Assembly: GCA_949318235.1 (NCBI GenBank)
Contig: OX439131.1
Span: 4,547,964-4,611,963, forward strand
Length of the DNA stretch: 64,000 nt
Direction: 5' to 3'
Source: Ecdyonurus torrentis
Lineage: Eukaryota > Arthropoda > Insecta > Ephemeroptera > Heptageniidae
The notes beneath the pieces were generated by a model. It saw nothing but the letters and a program-made list of their open reading frames with translations. It was not told where the DNA came from and ran no database searches. A program made the position numbers and the translations under genes. This document shows, one piece after another, positions 1 through 12,816 of this stretch. Numbering within the stretch: the first letter of the stretch is position 1; the number at the start of each line of letters is the position of its first letter.

Positions 1-1471
1 TTTCTGTGTAGATGAATGATCATAAGATTTCAACCCTATAATTTTATATATATACTGTGTAAAATTTTGAAAAAACATTATAATTTGTTGACTTAAGATT
101 TCATTGCAAGAAATTGAGTCTTGGAGTACATCATATATATATTATACTGACTGATATTGTTGTAATTTGATCTCACACTCTCGTAGTTCATACTGTATCA
201 CGCAATCTGCCTCTCTGCACCACAACTTATAAACTTTACTTTTTTTTTTTTTTTTTTGTTCTATTTTATATTGCGGTTGTTTGCTTTTAAACTTAAGCTT
301 ATGATTGATTACAAACATATAAATATCGTGCGACGTACTCTATATAATAAGATTAATGACAGAAAAATTGTTTTTGGTGTCGCTATCAATTTTATTTTCT
401 TCTTTTTTTTTAACGCTTTCAGCAGTTGTCTATATTTGTCAATTTTTTTATGTGGATGCTAAGTATCTCAATGATATTACTCACTTCCAACGCTTATTTG
501 CATAATTGTTTCATGCAGAAAAGGATTTTTTTTCTTTTGTTGATTGGTTTTATAATTATTTTGAGTTACGTATTTTGTTAAACTACAGTATATTCTTTAA
601 CGAAGAACGTGACCGACTTCCCGACTTGGTCTGAAAATCGTTAAAAAAAGAAATATATTTTCACGATAATTTTTTGTATATTTCAACAAAACAAACACTA
701 TAATTTTCAAATAAAATCGAGTAAATTTTATTTATTTATTTTTGTTCCGAAAACAGTCATATTTTTAATTTTCAAAAAGTTTCTAATTTGACTAAAATTT
801 GCCGCTAAAATTTGAATTTACACATTTACATATTATCTTTAAAGTAGCATAACTTAAATATTTGATCATGTTTTCACATGTTTGACGTAGCTAAACTTTT
901 AAGTAACATTTCTTCTTTATACGTTGCGTTAATATTATTTATTCGCAACCATCTAATTTGCGAGATATCTGTCGGTCACCTACCTCCTTAATTTATCTTA
1001 ATTTAATGAGACGTAGATGCATGTAGTACATATCAAGTATCAAATTTATTATGAAATGGATTAATATAAGTTGGAGTTAAATGATTTTTATATGCACATA
1101 TGTATTTACCTGTAATGAAAATTTTAAGCTTCAAATTCAATTATTCGAAGCATGTTTTTTTCTTTCTTTCTTTGTTTGGTGTGATGTTGCAAGCTATAGT
1201 GCTGCGCTGCGTGCTTGTTAAGTTTGTTCAAGATACCCTCTGTGTGACCTGCTGAGTGATATTGCAACACAAGCTTACCTGACTGCCTGCCTGCCTGCTG
1301 TCTGACTGACTGACTTTGTCCCGTGCTCACTTTTCGAGGAAACGTATCTAATAATGCAATAAACTAAACAATTAGGTTCTTCAAAATATTTCAAATATTA
1401 TTCCAGAGCAAATCAAATGCAGTTAACGCTATAGTAGTGTCGACTAAACATCAAATAAAAAGAATCACTTG
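1..1471. other. AT-rich noncoding DNA, probably dlp intron or upstream
   Basis: No exon is recognised. The stretch holds a poly-T run near 240-257 and CTTT/CTGCC-type simple repeats around 1160-1320. The open frames here are short and low-complexity. It lies 5' of the first glypican exon seen, so it is either a large dlp intron or flanking sequence; the window cannot tell which. Confidence 0.5.
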
Positions 1472-1473
1472 TA

Positions 1474-2253
1474 CAGGGTGTTTATTTAAATTTTTACTTT
1501 TTCAGAAGCGTTTTTTAATATTAAGTTTATTAACAAATTAGACTTATTATACATCAAATTAAAGCTTAAGTTTTGACATTTTCTTTTCTGTTTTTAAAAA
1601 TGTGATTTGTCGATTTTTCTTTTGACTAGATGCAAAACAATACGAAGAGCGATTTTTTCGAAAAACAGACGTTAGCAAACAGCGTTTTCCTAAAAAAAAA
1701 TAAAAAACTTCTTAATAATTTTTTTTCTTAGTTAAAAGTGATGATACGCAAATAACATTAAGGTTTCTCCATGTGGGAACCATTGTAGCCCGGCAGTTGT
1801 CAAGCCGAAACTGCAGTTTGAGCCACACGCGTTGCAGAGCATCTAAGCTGTGATGGACTCGATAGCATCAGTAATCCTGATGCCGTCGCTTCAACTCTGG
1901 GATATCTTGCTCTGGAGTCCTAAAAACTTGGTCTTTGAGGTCCCACATTAAAAAATAACGTAGGGTGAGGTCTGGTAATCTCGGTGCCAAAGCTGTGGTC
2001 CATCCCGGCAAATCCAGCCTTTGTTAATTTACATCGAAATCTGGCGCGATCGAGAGTTTTTTCTTCAAAAATGAACGCTTACGCCCCTTACTGATTAAAA
2101 TAAAAACCACTTGACATAACTCTTTTTTGCAAACATTTTTAAAAATGTCAAAATTTGTGCTTCAATTTGATATATAACAATAAGTTGTAATTGTAAAAAA
2201 ATTTCATAGTGAAATCAGCCTCTAAAATAGTAAAAATTTAAAAAAACACCCTG
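1474..2253 (-). mobile_element. Decayed Tc1/mariner (IS630)-type DNA transposon, internally deleted
   Basis: The element starts CAGGGTGTTT and ends with the inverse, AAACACCCTG, and each end is followed by a TA dinucleotide, the usual Tc1/mariner target duplication. Comparing 1472-1497 with the reverse complement of 2230-2255 gives 25 of 26 identical bases. Weaker inverted similarity runs inward for roughly 100 bases more. At about 780 bp it is shorter than a typical 1.3-kb autonomous copy. The interior keeps a broken piece of transposase on the minus strand. It is a dead, nonautonomous remnant. Confidence 0.8.
1745..2050 (-). pseudogene. Transposase C-terminal remnant (DDE_3/IS630 type)
   Basis: On the minus strand, starting near 1987, the reading is A-P-R-L-P-D-L-T-L-R-Y-F-L-M-W followed by LKDQVFRTPEQDIPELKRR. 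This matches the family block PRSPDLTPCDFFLWG..LK..V...P....ELK.RI, which contains the third catalytic Asp. Here the catalytic position (after PDLTP) is Arg in place of Cys-Asp, and the frame then hits a stop. A further piece (LQFRLDNCRAT) resembles the family's C-terminal R...C...G.H block in another frame. Substitutions, frame breaks and the missing N-terminal half make it nonfunctional. Confidence 0.75.
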
Positions 2254-2255
2254 TA

Positions 2256-2724
2256 TATTATTATATAAAATTGCACTACATTCGGTGCAAAATGTCATTT
2301 GATAAGCGCTGTTCTAAAAAAAAAAAAAAAAAAAAAAAAAATCAAACAATAAAATATTAATAATAATTTATGTTCATCTGAAAAGTGAGAGTTTTTACAT
2401 AAAGTAGCGGTTATCAGGTCACATTATTATTATTATTTTTTTTAAATTCATGATTAACGTTAAGTAAGCAGCATATTATATAGGCATTGTTGTCACGGTG
2501 AAACAGAAAAAAAACGAAACAATGGTTTTGTGGTCTTGTGACCAGATGTTGGTTTTGGTGAACGAACTATCTGAGGTGGGCAGCCACAAAATACACAATT
2601 AAACACCGCGCGCGTACCACATCAAGGCATCACAACATGCTAGTGCCATAGTATAATCATGAAACCAACAAAAATTATGAACCATTTGTCATCAACATTG
2701 CTCTATATATCTCTCTCAACTATT

Positions 2725-2817
<93 letters not shown>

Positions 2818-3124
2818 AACTATTTTATTGATTTCAATGAAGAACTGATTGGTTCATAGATCATCAAATGTAACCACATGAAACCATTACACCATATATT
2901 ATCGATAATATTACACTATAAATAGAAATTTGTATACTTTATTTAAAATTCCTTTTACGGCTTTTTTTTTTTTTTTTTTTTTTTTTTTGCATTTCTGCTG
3001 AGATATATTATTATCTGTATTATTATAATATAATTATTCCATTCATTCGTTATTTTGTTCATTTATTTACCTTTTGATCTATACTGACGAAGCTAAGTTT
3101 GCATCATTGCCCTGAGATGAGCCA
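2256..3124. other. Noncoding stretch with microsatellites
   Basis: Contains a poly-A run at about 2316-2340, the (AT)n tract at 2729-2815 and a poly-T run at 2962-2988. Nothing else is recognised. Confidence 0.5.
2729..2815. repeat. (AT)n microsatellite
   Basis: Uninterrupted AT dinucleotide tract of about 87 bases. Confidence 0.97.
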
Positions 3125-3480
3125 TACCGAGCTGGTATGGCCGAGTGGTGAAGGCAGCTGACTCGTAACTCTGTACTCCTCACCGAGTATAGGTTCGAGC
3201 CACTGCTGGGTGCGTACGTGAAGTGTGAGAGCACAACACGTTGCACGATGCATGTTTAAAAGTACATGCATTCCATGACGACGCACAGTATTCGGGAGGT
3301 GCATGATTGATGTGATTGCGCCGACCAGCCTGCCTAGATGTTTCCACGGTTTCTCTAGGCTGTCATGGCGAATGCCGGGCTGTGTACTTAGGCCATGGCC
3401 GGCCCGTGTGTGCTTTTCCATTAATTGGAAAGTTTATACCTGTCGATAATACAATGTCTTGACTGGGACTGGGATTGGTG
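3125..3480 (+). mobile_element. tRNA-derived SINE with conserved arthropod-type central domain
   Basis: The head carries both RNA polymerase III internal promoter boxes: TGGCCGAGTGG at 3138-3148 (A box) and GGTTCGAGCC at 3192-3201 (B box), spaced as in a tRNA with a long variable arm (Ser/Leu type). Downstream, about 3340-3410, is a GC-rich block including GGCGAATGCCGGGCTGTG and a GGCCATGGCC palindrome. From memory this resembles a central domain shared by several insect tRNA-SINEs. Both outer ends are uncertain and no clear target duplication was found. The block differs sharply in composition from its AT-rich surroundings. Confidence 0.65.
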
Positions 3481-3515
3481 TATAGCACGATAACACAATA
3501 TGGCAAGCAAATATA

Positions 3516-4949
3516 TACACGGAAAAAAATGATGTGCTAAATCTAAGTACATAAGTATACTAACGCAAATAAGCCCGCGCCCTAGTACATGCGCGCAAGA
3601 TCTGAGTATTACTGAGTAACCTGTGTCTCTAGCATAAGTGACGCCAAATCCCTAGCGCTGGATGTTATGCCACCTGCGATGTGAGAGGAGCGGTACCTAG
3701 CGTCAGTATAGTTTTTATGTCACCTGAGAGCTAGGGGGAGCGGCACCTGACTGCTAGCGCGGGCTGTACTATATCTGCCGCGTGCTCCGATCTAGTTTAT
3801 CGAGAAAAAATGGCCACCACCAAAAGCAGCCGATTTTCACTAAAATGGCTATTCTTTGTGACATTGTCGGAGGCAAAGAAATAAACAATTTAATTAAAAT
3901 TATCAGCTTTATAACATTGCTTTTATTTTTTAACTTAACAAATGTATCATAAAAAATTAATGAATTGTAAATTTTTTATCCAAAAAAGAAAAATGAAGTA
4001 ATCGCATCTAAAGATAGACCTCAAAATAGCTAGGGTCAGTAAATAATTTATGTTTTTAATTAAAAATTTTTCATCCACCACCCGAGATCTGCAGCACAGT
4101 AATTATACAGTAGATTATCTCCTATGCTGAGAATGTCAGATCGTTTCCGCGCGCCTCCTGTCTCAAGCGGTTTGAACTATTCTGGGGGGAGCTCTCGTAA
4201 CAAGTTTTTGCGAACATTTTATACGAAAATCTATAGCTAAAAAAAAAAATACGGAAGCTTCATAGCTTCATGGAAACTATGAAGCTTCCGTATTTTTTTT
4301 TTTAGCTATTGATTTTCGTATAAAATGTTCGCAAAAACTTGTTACGAGAGCTCCCCCCAGAATAGTTCAAACCGCTTGAGACAGGAGGCGCGCGGAAACG
4401 ATCTGACATTCTCAGCATAGGAGATAATCTACTGTCTATTTACTGTGGATCTGCAGCAACAGCCACACAATATTATGATCCCAAGTCTCCGGTATAATTT
4501 ATTATGTATTTATCATTATCAATAGTAATTCAAAATTACTAATGTAATATTAATTAAAGCGCTATATTTATTTGCCTAAAAAAATTATTATTGATGCTTT
4601 AATAAAATAATTATTTAATATTTGGCGTTGAACAATTAACGCAAGCAACAAAATCAATTTATATATCTTTCAAAAAAATATTTATAATTTTATTTAACGC
4701 CTTTTACGTCATTTTGCGGTTAAAAACTAAATCTAAGTATTATAGTGCTTGCCTCTATACTTTTTGTGAGGATACAATTCCGCCCGCTCGGGAGTCTACA
4801 CCTCCTTACCTTTAGTTAATTCCTCCTTACACCAGGTAGGCGCGAGGTTAGTATAGCGACCTGCTAGATACAGGTAAGAATTGTACCTATTGCAAAACAC
4901 AGGATAGTTATACTAGCTTTATACCTGGAGTTGGGAGATTTTTCGTTCC

Positions 4950-4955
<6 letters not shown>
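3516..4955. mobile_element. Composite CACGGAA-ended nonautonomous element
   Basis: The left end reads ATACACGGAAAAAAATG and the right end, in reverse complement, ATACACGGAACGAAAAATC. It sits inside TA repeat sequence, with ATATATA on the left and (TA)n on the right. The interior is more GC-rich than the flanks and has no transposase frame. AACTAAATCTAAGTA-like sequence recurs near both ends. A separate palindromic element (4097-4447) is inserted in it. The same terminal motif recurs at other sites in the window, so it may be a family. Superfamily not determined. Confidence 0.55.
4086..4458. mobile_element. Fully palindromic foldback/MITE with 11-bp direct repeats
   Basis: The arms at about 4097-4265 and 4277-4447 are near-perfect reverse complements, with an 11-base loop at 4266-4276. 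The strongest part includes the GGCGCGCGGAAACGATCTGA segment and its mirror. The 11-bp direct repeat GATCTGCAGCA occurs at 4086-4096 and 4448-4458, as expected for a target duplication, slightly overlapping the TIR end (CACAGTAA). TIR length and 11-bp duplication would suit a Mutator-like or related cut-and-paste family, but this is inference. A transcript across it would fold into a hairpin of about 170 bp. Confidence 0.85.

Positions 4956-5037
<82 letters not shown>
4953..5037. repeat. (TA)n microsatellite
   Basis: Pure TA tract abutting the right end of the CACGGAA element. Confidence 0.97.
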
Positions 5038-5040
<3 letters not shown>

Positions 5041-5415
5041 ATATATATAATATCATCCATTTCAAATGGCATTTCATGGTTTTATAAACGATTATTTAAG
5101 AACGATCAAATATTCATGTAGTAAATGTATAGCAAGCTAGCATTAACAAGGGATATATTATATTGAAATGGCAAAGCACGTCGTATACTTTGATTGAAGT
5201 TTGTTATTAATACAGCTTGTTCACTTGTCAGTATTTATATATACTGAAGTACATACATGTATGTATGACCATGCAGCATATTATGTAATAACAAACTGAC
5301 CATCACATTAATCTACATGAGAATCAAACGCAGACGAGAGGAAATTATGAAACAAGAACCCCATGCAGTATATTTTTGCAAATTAATACCATACATATAT
5401 AATATAAGTAGGATG

Positions 5416-5418
<3 letters not shown>

Positions 5419-5491
<73 letters not shown>
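5419..5491. repeat. (TA)n microsatellite
   Basis: Pure TA tract. Confidence 0.97.
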
Positions 5492-5492
<1 letters not shown>

Positions 5493-5958
5493 CTTTCGAT
5501 GTTATAGTTTAAAAAAATTATTCAAAAAAGGTCTTGTACTATATAATAATATATAAATTTTCAAATCAGGTTTAAATAATTTCAAGTCTTGTTTTTAAGT
5601 AAAAATTTAAATATATTTATATAATATTATATATAATATTAAGTGGAATAATTTTTATTAAAGCGTATATAAATAATGTTATAAGCTCTTTTGATTAAAA
5701 ACTTAAGATTTACATAATGTGTGGCTATAGCAAAAAAGTGCGGTATTTAGTCGAGTTTTTGTGTGTGTGTATATATGCGGGTCTTATAGGTAATGAGCAT
5801 GTCAAGCAGCATACGTTCGTATAGAAATGACCAAGTATTTATAATATTGTCATGATCTCACCCCATTATATAAAATACACTTGATCCCAAGCAGCTTTAG
5901 TTATGCAAACTATGCAATGTAAATCCGGTTCCAATGTCTTATACATGATGAAATTTAC

Positions 5959-5978
5959 TATATATATATATAAATATA

Positions 5979-6053
<75 letters not shown>
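5959..6053. repeat. (TA)n microsatellite, interrupted
   Basis: TA tract with two short interruptions near 5972 and 5985. Confidence 0.95.
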
Positions 6054-6056
<3 letters not shown>

Positions 6057-6100
6057 TACAACTTGTGAGGGTTTTCATATTATATACATGAGGGAGAGAT

Positions 6101-6116
6101 GGGGGGGGGGGGGGGG
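6101..6116. repeat. Poly-G run (G16)
   Basis: Sixteen consecutive G in an AT-rich region; followed by GAGGAGAG purines. Confidence 0.95.
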
Positions 6117-6270
6117 AGGAGAGACCAGGCGACGGTGAACTGACCACCATTTTTACCGCCAATAAAATAACCGGCCATCGCGCTTAGGAACTTAAAGTGA
6201 GGAATGTAAAATAAGAAGAAAAAAATTGGCTTCTTTGCTCAGATAAGAAAAACAGGATTTATAAGATGAG

Positions 6271-6273
<3 letters not shown>

Positions 6274-6304
<31 letters not shown>
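6274..6304. repeat. (GA)n microsatellite
   Basis: GA dinucleotide tract. Confidence 0.95.
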
Positions 6305-6307
<3 letters not shown>

Positions 6308-6636
6308 ACGAGATTCCAATGCTCTCTTGTACAAAAGGAGGATACATTGAATTAATAAAATACTGATCTAATGTTTTGATATTTTATGTTTCATGTGCAT
6401 TTTTATTTTATATATGCTAAATAATTTTATAATAAAAAGTAAAAGTTAAAAAATAAAAAATAAAAAGCAAAAGAATGTTTGTACCGGAAATTGATATCTA
6501 ATAATAACAATTTAATATTTTTTCAATAAAATGCGTACATCATACCGACATTCCACTTTAAATTACGTATTAACTTTAGAGGGGAATAATTTCTTTTGGA
6601 ATAAATTAAAAATATATTACGATGTTGCCAGCAATA

Positions 6637-6641
<5 letters not shown>

Positions 6642-6722
<81 letters not shown>
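6642..6722. repeat. (TA)n microsatellite
   Basis: Pure TA tract of about 80 bases. Confidence 0.97.
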
Positions 6723-6726
<4 letters not shown>

Positions 6727-7409
6727 CTTTGTAAACAATAAAATAATAACCTATAGAAATTTATCATAAATATACTAATTTTGCAAGGGAAACACAATTG
6801 AAAAGAAGAAAGAAATACAACTTATTTTTTATATTAACTACGAGGAAATGTAAAAGTTGCTATGTTTTTATGTATAAATTACATTTAGCAAAATAATTAA
6901 TTCACAAAGTGTTCCTTGTTTTAATCAATCTTTGGTATTGAATTTGATTAATTTCAATTAATTTCATTCGTCTTAAAAACAATAAAATACATTTAGAACA
7001 AGAACGTGTCACAATTATATAATATATACGTTAAGGAATATCATTAAAATAAGATGTTACATAAATTAAAACATTTGCTGAGTGTTGAAACTTCTTTAAA
7101 GATAGTAAAATAGACGCTCATTTGCTGACTTGACTGTGTGTTGTCAATAAAAAACATACGGAGAAGTTAAGACATAAATTTTACATTGGATTTTGAAGAA
7201 GTAATCTTAAGTATTTTACTATTGTGGGGGTCGAAACATATACTTCAGTCAGCAGGTGTAGAAACTACTTTTTTTTATCGTTTTTTGTTTTACACTTTTA
7301 GTCACAGTATATCTAACACCTTCTTCTATAATAATTGAAGTCTTATAAAATGAAAATATGTGTGTCTGTGTCTGTGTCTTTTTTTTTTTTTTTTTTTTTT
7401 TTTTAATGT

Positions 7410-7812
7410 GTACGGAAAGAATAAATTACGTAATTTATGCTGCATTTATATAGCATAAATGTTGCTAAATTGGTACATCATAAATATTATGCTACAAAAG
7501 ATAATATTTATGTTCTTATCATAATAGTTATTGTAATAGCATAAATTATGTTGACAGTTGAGCAAAAGTGTTGCTGAAATTAAACAAGCATAATTTTTAA
7601 GATTTTTTTTTTCCGTGTAAAAGCACATTTTCACAGCAACATTTGATATTACAACCATAGGCTAGACATAATATTAATATGTTACATATAGCATAAATAA
7701 TGTGTTGTATACAGCATAATTTTTATGGCCATTTCAATTTATGATGATAACATTTATGCTATGATAACATAAATGTAACATAAACTACATAATTTGTTTT
7801 TATCCTTGTATT
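7410..7812. mobile_element. CACGGA-type MITE with degenerate inverted arms
   Basis: The left end reads TACGGAAAGAATAAATTACG and continues with CATAAAT/ATTTATG modules. The right end, in reverse complement, reads TACAAGGATAAAAACAAATT and also leads into TTACATTTATGC. An internal TTCCGTGT at 7611-7618 may mark the end of a shorter copy or a nested one. Related fragments near 21780-21957, 42590-42735 and 44480-44678 share the ATTATGCTATA/CATAAAT modules and end in TTTCCGTG or TATCCGTG. Confidence 0.5.
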
Positions 7813-8238
7813 TAATATGACTGTTTTATATAACTTATGAAAAGTAATTCAGTCTATATACTTAAATAAAGCTGAAATAATAAAATAGAGGAATCCAATT
7901 ATCATTATATAGAAAATGAAGTAATTTCAGGAAATTTATAAAGCATTAAATTTCTCGCATATAAGACCTAATTATAATAATGTACATCGGTTTTTGAAGC
8001 TTATTATTTTTTATTACATACAGTATCAGTATATTTCTTGGAAGATAAAATTAAGTCATGATGTAGAACTGAACTCATGACCTTGTGTGATCAACATGTG
8101 ACGTTGACACATCACTTTGCGTTCAACGTAATGACAAAATATAAATCTCATTGCAGCCAGATGCGGCAAATAACCGAGGAAGTTGATACAACAACAAAAA
8201 ATTAGCACTCACTTATATTACTCTCTGCATTTCAGAGA

Positions 8239-8270
<32 letters not shown>

Positions 8271-8990
8271 AACTCTGCAATGTGATGAAATTGCATCGTT
8301 AAATATAAACATTAACTTATAAGATGATGTTATAGAGGAAACGATCAAGGGTGAATATTGAAATGATTTTTTTTTTTGATGACCTAGCTATTTGACATTA
8401 AAGGAAATTTAATTATTGACTATAATTATTTCTGTTCTATGGGTTATTTATTGTAAGAAGTTTTCACATATTATCCTTATTCCATGTATAAATTTTAAGT
8501 TTTATTCGTTTGTTCTCCAAACTGTTCCCCCGTATTCTGGAATATTGAACAAATCCAGATCAATTAAAGTATAGCATGTATATTTATGGGGTACTGATAG
8601 AATAGAATTGACAAACAACTTGAATATGAAAAATACTCAAGAGCACCAGAACAATTTATTATTTAGAGAACATGATAACCTTTGAACTCTCTCTCTCTCG
8701 TGCATGCTATACTCGATATATCTCAGCTCACTTTTAGAATAGGTAAATTTAAATTGGATGATTGATTTTATATTGTATATATTTATACAATATATTCATG
8801 CAGTATAACAGCAATAGACACGCGGCGAGTATATATATGTATGTTATGTTCTATTTCTCTCACACCTCACTCACTTCTCAGTTCAGTTTAGTATATATAG
8901 TATAGTATTAGAGTATAAGCTAGTGCAAGCAAAAGTAAAGCACACACACAACGAGGCCAGAAATACTTCTACTTCTTCTAACACACGCCG

Positions 8991-8991
<1 letters not shown>

Positions 8992-9078
<87 letters not shown>
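8992..9078. repeat. (TC)n microsatellite
   Basis: Pure pyrimidine CT tract of about 86 bases. Confidence 0.97.
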
Positions 9079-9081
<3 letters not shown>

Positions 9082-9395
9082 TAGCGAATGTTCTCTTACT
9101 CTCTCTCTCTGGAACTAAATCAAAATATCGTACGTCAACCTCTAATTATCTCTATTGTCAACTTACGCTAACACCCGCAAAATTTATATTATACACTTCA
9201 TTTTATGCGCAATACAAGTGGCATGCTCAATTTTTAAACTTTTTAATGTACTGTATACAATAACAAAAAAAAAAAAAAAAAAAATAAGCAACATTTTTTT
9301 TTTTTTTTTTTTTGTAAATTATTGCGCCCGAATGTGGATTTTAACTTTTAAAATTTTATTGAAAACGCGTTTGAAAGCTATACACAATAATTAGT

Positions 9396-9551
<156 letters not shown>

Positions 9552-11403
9552 GTATATATATAATGCTTTTATCTAAACAGTGAATCATGTAGAAATAAAG
9601 TAATAGAATAACCTATTAAAAATTCACAGCATTAAAAGAGATAAGCATCACAATGTAATTAGAAAAATGAAATCATCATTCTACAAGGGGGAAAGAAAAA
9701 CATTTCAAACCTCCTTGTCACTTTGTAGAATAAATAAAACGAAATATTTTTTTCCTCGTATGAATCAATTCAATTGCGTTCAAAAAATTTTTTAATAGAC
9801 AAAAAAACAACTATTTATTTGCTATGCGGCTGATAACAAAACATCGTAATAAATTTATTGCGATAACGTAGCATTCGTTATCAGTAAATTTGCACTACTA
9901 CTCCTCTAATCAACACATGAATTTGATATAGAGTCACTAATTAAGTTTTTCACTCTTATAATTTTAGTTTTACAACCCAATTAGCTACAAAAAAAAATTA
10001 CCTTTTTTTATATATAATACGTAATAATAAAAAACTGGAAATAAAATTTAATATTCAAAACTCACTTTTTGTATATCTTAATTATTTAAGAAAAAATAAA
10101 ATTGTAAAATTTTATTACTTCTTCTGTGACTTTTATGTTTTATATACATTAAGAACAAAAAAAAAAGTTTTTTTATTAGCATAATTTAATTATAATTTGA
10201 ATTTCTTTTTTAACAAATTTATTTTGATGTAAAATAAAATATTTTTATTTTGTTATATAGTGTGATTTAATTGTATCTATAAACTTAAAATTAAAAACTG
10301 TAATTAAGTTGGTGATGCCGAGTTGTTAAAATGTTTTTGATCAAAATCTACTATATAGTTATGTATATTTTTTTATAACGTGGTGTGTATTTAATGCAGC
10401 CCTCTTTCAATTTGCATGGAAATTTGGTAAAGATTGTAACCAGTTTTCATATAATATACTATGCGTGAAAATAAATAGAAATTTGTATATAATATACACA
10501 CAAGGTTTATATTACAACATGTAAAATAAAAATAAAATTTTGTAATAGCAGAAGAAAAAAAAATTATAATATAAAAAGGAGAAGAAGCTAACTTTGTACC
10601 TAAAATATTCATTACTGTATGTAAATAACATAGAGCTGCAACATATGTCATCTCTCTCTCTCTCTCTCTCTTTTATTATACTATTACATCGAATGCGCAT
10701 GTCATAATTATATTACCATACACAATGTCCAACATAACATTATTATGATATATGGCAAACTATATAAAAGTGGTGATTTCACGACTTTTCAATGTGAAGA
10801 CTTCGGAATTGAAATTTTTGTAATTCTTTTTTTAAAAATTATTTGAAGATAAAGAAATTATTTTCTCTATATTCTTGATCAGATGAATGAACATACAAAT
10901 GTTAGAGTTATTGAAAGTAAAAATGACGCTGCTTGTGAAATTAAATTTTTCCGAACGCTAGTTGTCAATTTGTTATATATAGTTAAATTATTAAATCTTA
11001 TACGTCTTGTCAGATAAAAACTCAATACTGTCTAGGAGCCAGCTATATTATATGGTAGACAATGAAACTAAGAAATACTATTACATCAGTAGTGATGTTC
11101 GCAAACTCTGTTCTCTGAGTACCGGAGCATGAAAGTATAACAAACTATATTTTATGCTTTTTTTTTTAATATTGGATGGAATTACATATTTTTGAAGCAC
11201 GGAAGGTGCAAGTTTTGGAAACATAGTTTGTGTCTAGTATATGAATATGACGTCACGAAGAAGAAGGTGTGATGTGCAGTGTACTTTTCTTTACTGATGA
11301 AGTACGTACTTACATACGTGGCGAGCTAGCGCGACATTTAGCATTGAAAAGTTGGCACTTGGCCACACCGCGCTCGACTATATACTCGATACCTGCCAGC
11401 CAG

Positions 11404-11434
11404 CCTGCCTGCCTGCCTGCCTGCTTGCCTGCCT
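11404..11434. repeat. (CCTG)n tetranucleotide repeat
   Basis: Seven to eight CCTG units with one CTTG variant. Confidence 0.9.
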
Positions 11435-11833
11435 AACTACTCACGTAATCAAATGTAGAAATCGACGAGAGATAAAACATTTAGTTTCTACATGACCACC
11501 TAGTGCAATGAACCTCATTTATGTATACTTGCATCATGAACAGCATCGTAATATTAATACAGCGCATCACTTTATAATGATTAAAATTCTCCTCATTTCT
11601 AAACAGCTTTAAAAAAAATTAAACATAACTCAGCTAACTTTTAGTTACATACTAAACACGTTTCCTAAATCCTAGACAAAATAATAATAATAATAATAAT
11701 ATATATATAATTACGAATCGATATATTTTAAATACTTTTCAAATATTCGATCCCATGTCTAAATAATTGTAATAAGGAAAGCTCAAAGTGATCAGACATT
11801 GGTCAAATTTATGTATTGAAGGTCAACAGCTTT

Positions 11834-11864
<31 letters not shown>

Positions 11865-12784
11865 TTACATTTTTCCAAATTACGTCAACCAATTTGCAAT
11901 TTCTTATTACCCGCACCCTTTTCTTATATTCATTTCAGACCAGAAAATGTTCGTTAAAAATATAAGTATTCGTAAAACTAAAAATCAATGCTGTATAAAT
12001 GAAAAGCTAACTTTTATATAAATAAACTTATATATATAGCCAGTTTATTTTAATTCTTAGAAACATATTTTTGTTGTATTATAAAAGGCACATGCAATCA
12101 TTTATATAAAATTAAAGCCATATAAATAAAAAGAAGACGAAGAAAAAAAAAAAGGCAACGACTTATATTTATAAAAAATTACAGTCATTTATAAATTAAA
12201 GATTAACTTTTTTTTTCTTTTTCTTTCATTTCAAATAATCCTTTATTTTTTGTATAGTGTGTAGAAGATGTGGTACATTTATAATAAGTGTCAAAATTGA
12301 TTTGAAAAACAGGCGACAATACTGCGCTTTTTTTTTTTTTTTTCTTTCTTTCTGTTTGATTAAGTGATTTTATCATGCAAATTTTATGTTTGATTCTCTC
12401 AGTAGATGTGTTGTGTGAAGACAAATAGACCGTACATTTTACATGAAACAAACAAACAAAAAACGAAACATATTTTTGTATAATATAAAGGTATATAATA
12501 TATGAGAAAGATTGCGTTATTAATAACGTTGTTAGTCTGAATTTTATACTCTTGTGTATGTGTGTGTAATGTATAAATTATAGCCAAGGAAAAGTATATA
12601 AAGCAGTTAAATTTTTGTTATTATTATACTTTTCCTGCGAGTTAACACTTCTTTGTGTTTCATGACTTTTGAGCAAAATATTCACGTGGTGACGCATTTT
12701 ATTTCATCCCCCTGAAAAGTTTTTCGTTTCTTTTCTTTTTAGCTATCACGTACTGTACTTTATACAACTTTATACCATTAAACT

Positions 12785-12816
<32 letters not shown>

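Larger units (their letters stand above)
4956..7409. other. Microsatellite-dense noncoding stretch
   Basis: Dominated by (TA)n tracts (4953-5037, 5419-5491, 5959-6053, 6642-6722), a G16 run (6101-6116), a (GA)n tract (6274-6304) and a T-run near 7379-7404. The open frames here are runs of Tyr-Ile from TA repeats and are not genes. Confidence 0.7.

Noticed and set aside
3138..3201. A tRNA gene
   Set aside because: Pol III A and B boxes are present, but the stems do not fold into a full cloverleaf by eye and a SINE body follows.
3104..3421. 105-residue minus-strand open frame
   Set aside because: It is the antisense of the SINE and has no protein-like motif.
2659..6738. Several Tyr-Ile-repeat open frames
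   Set aside because: They are translations of (TA)n microsatellites.
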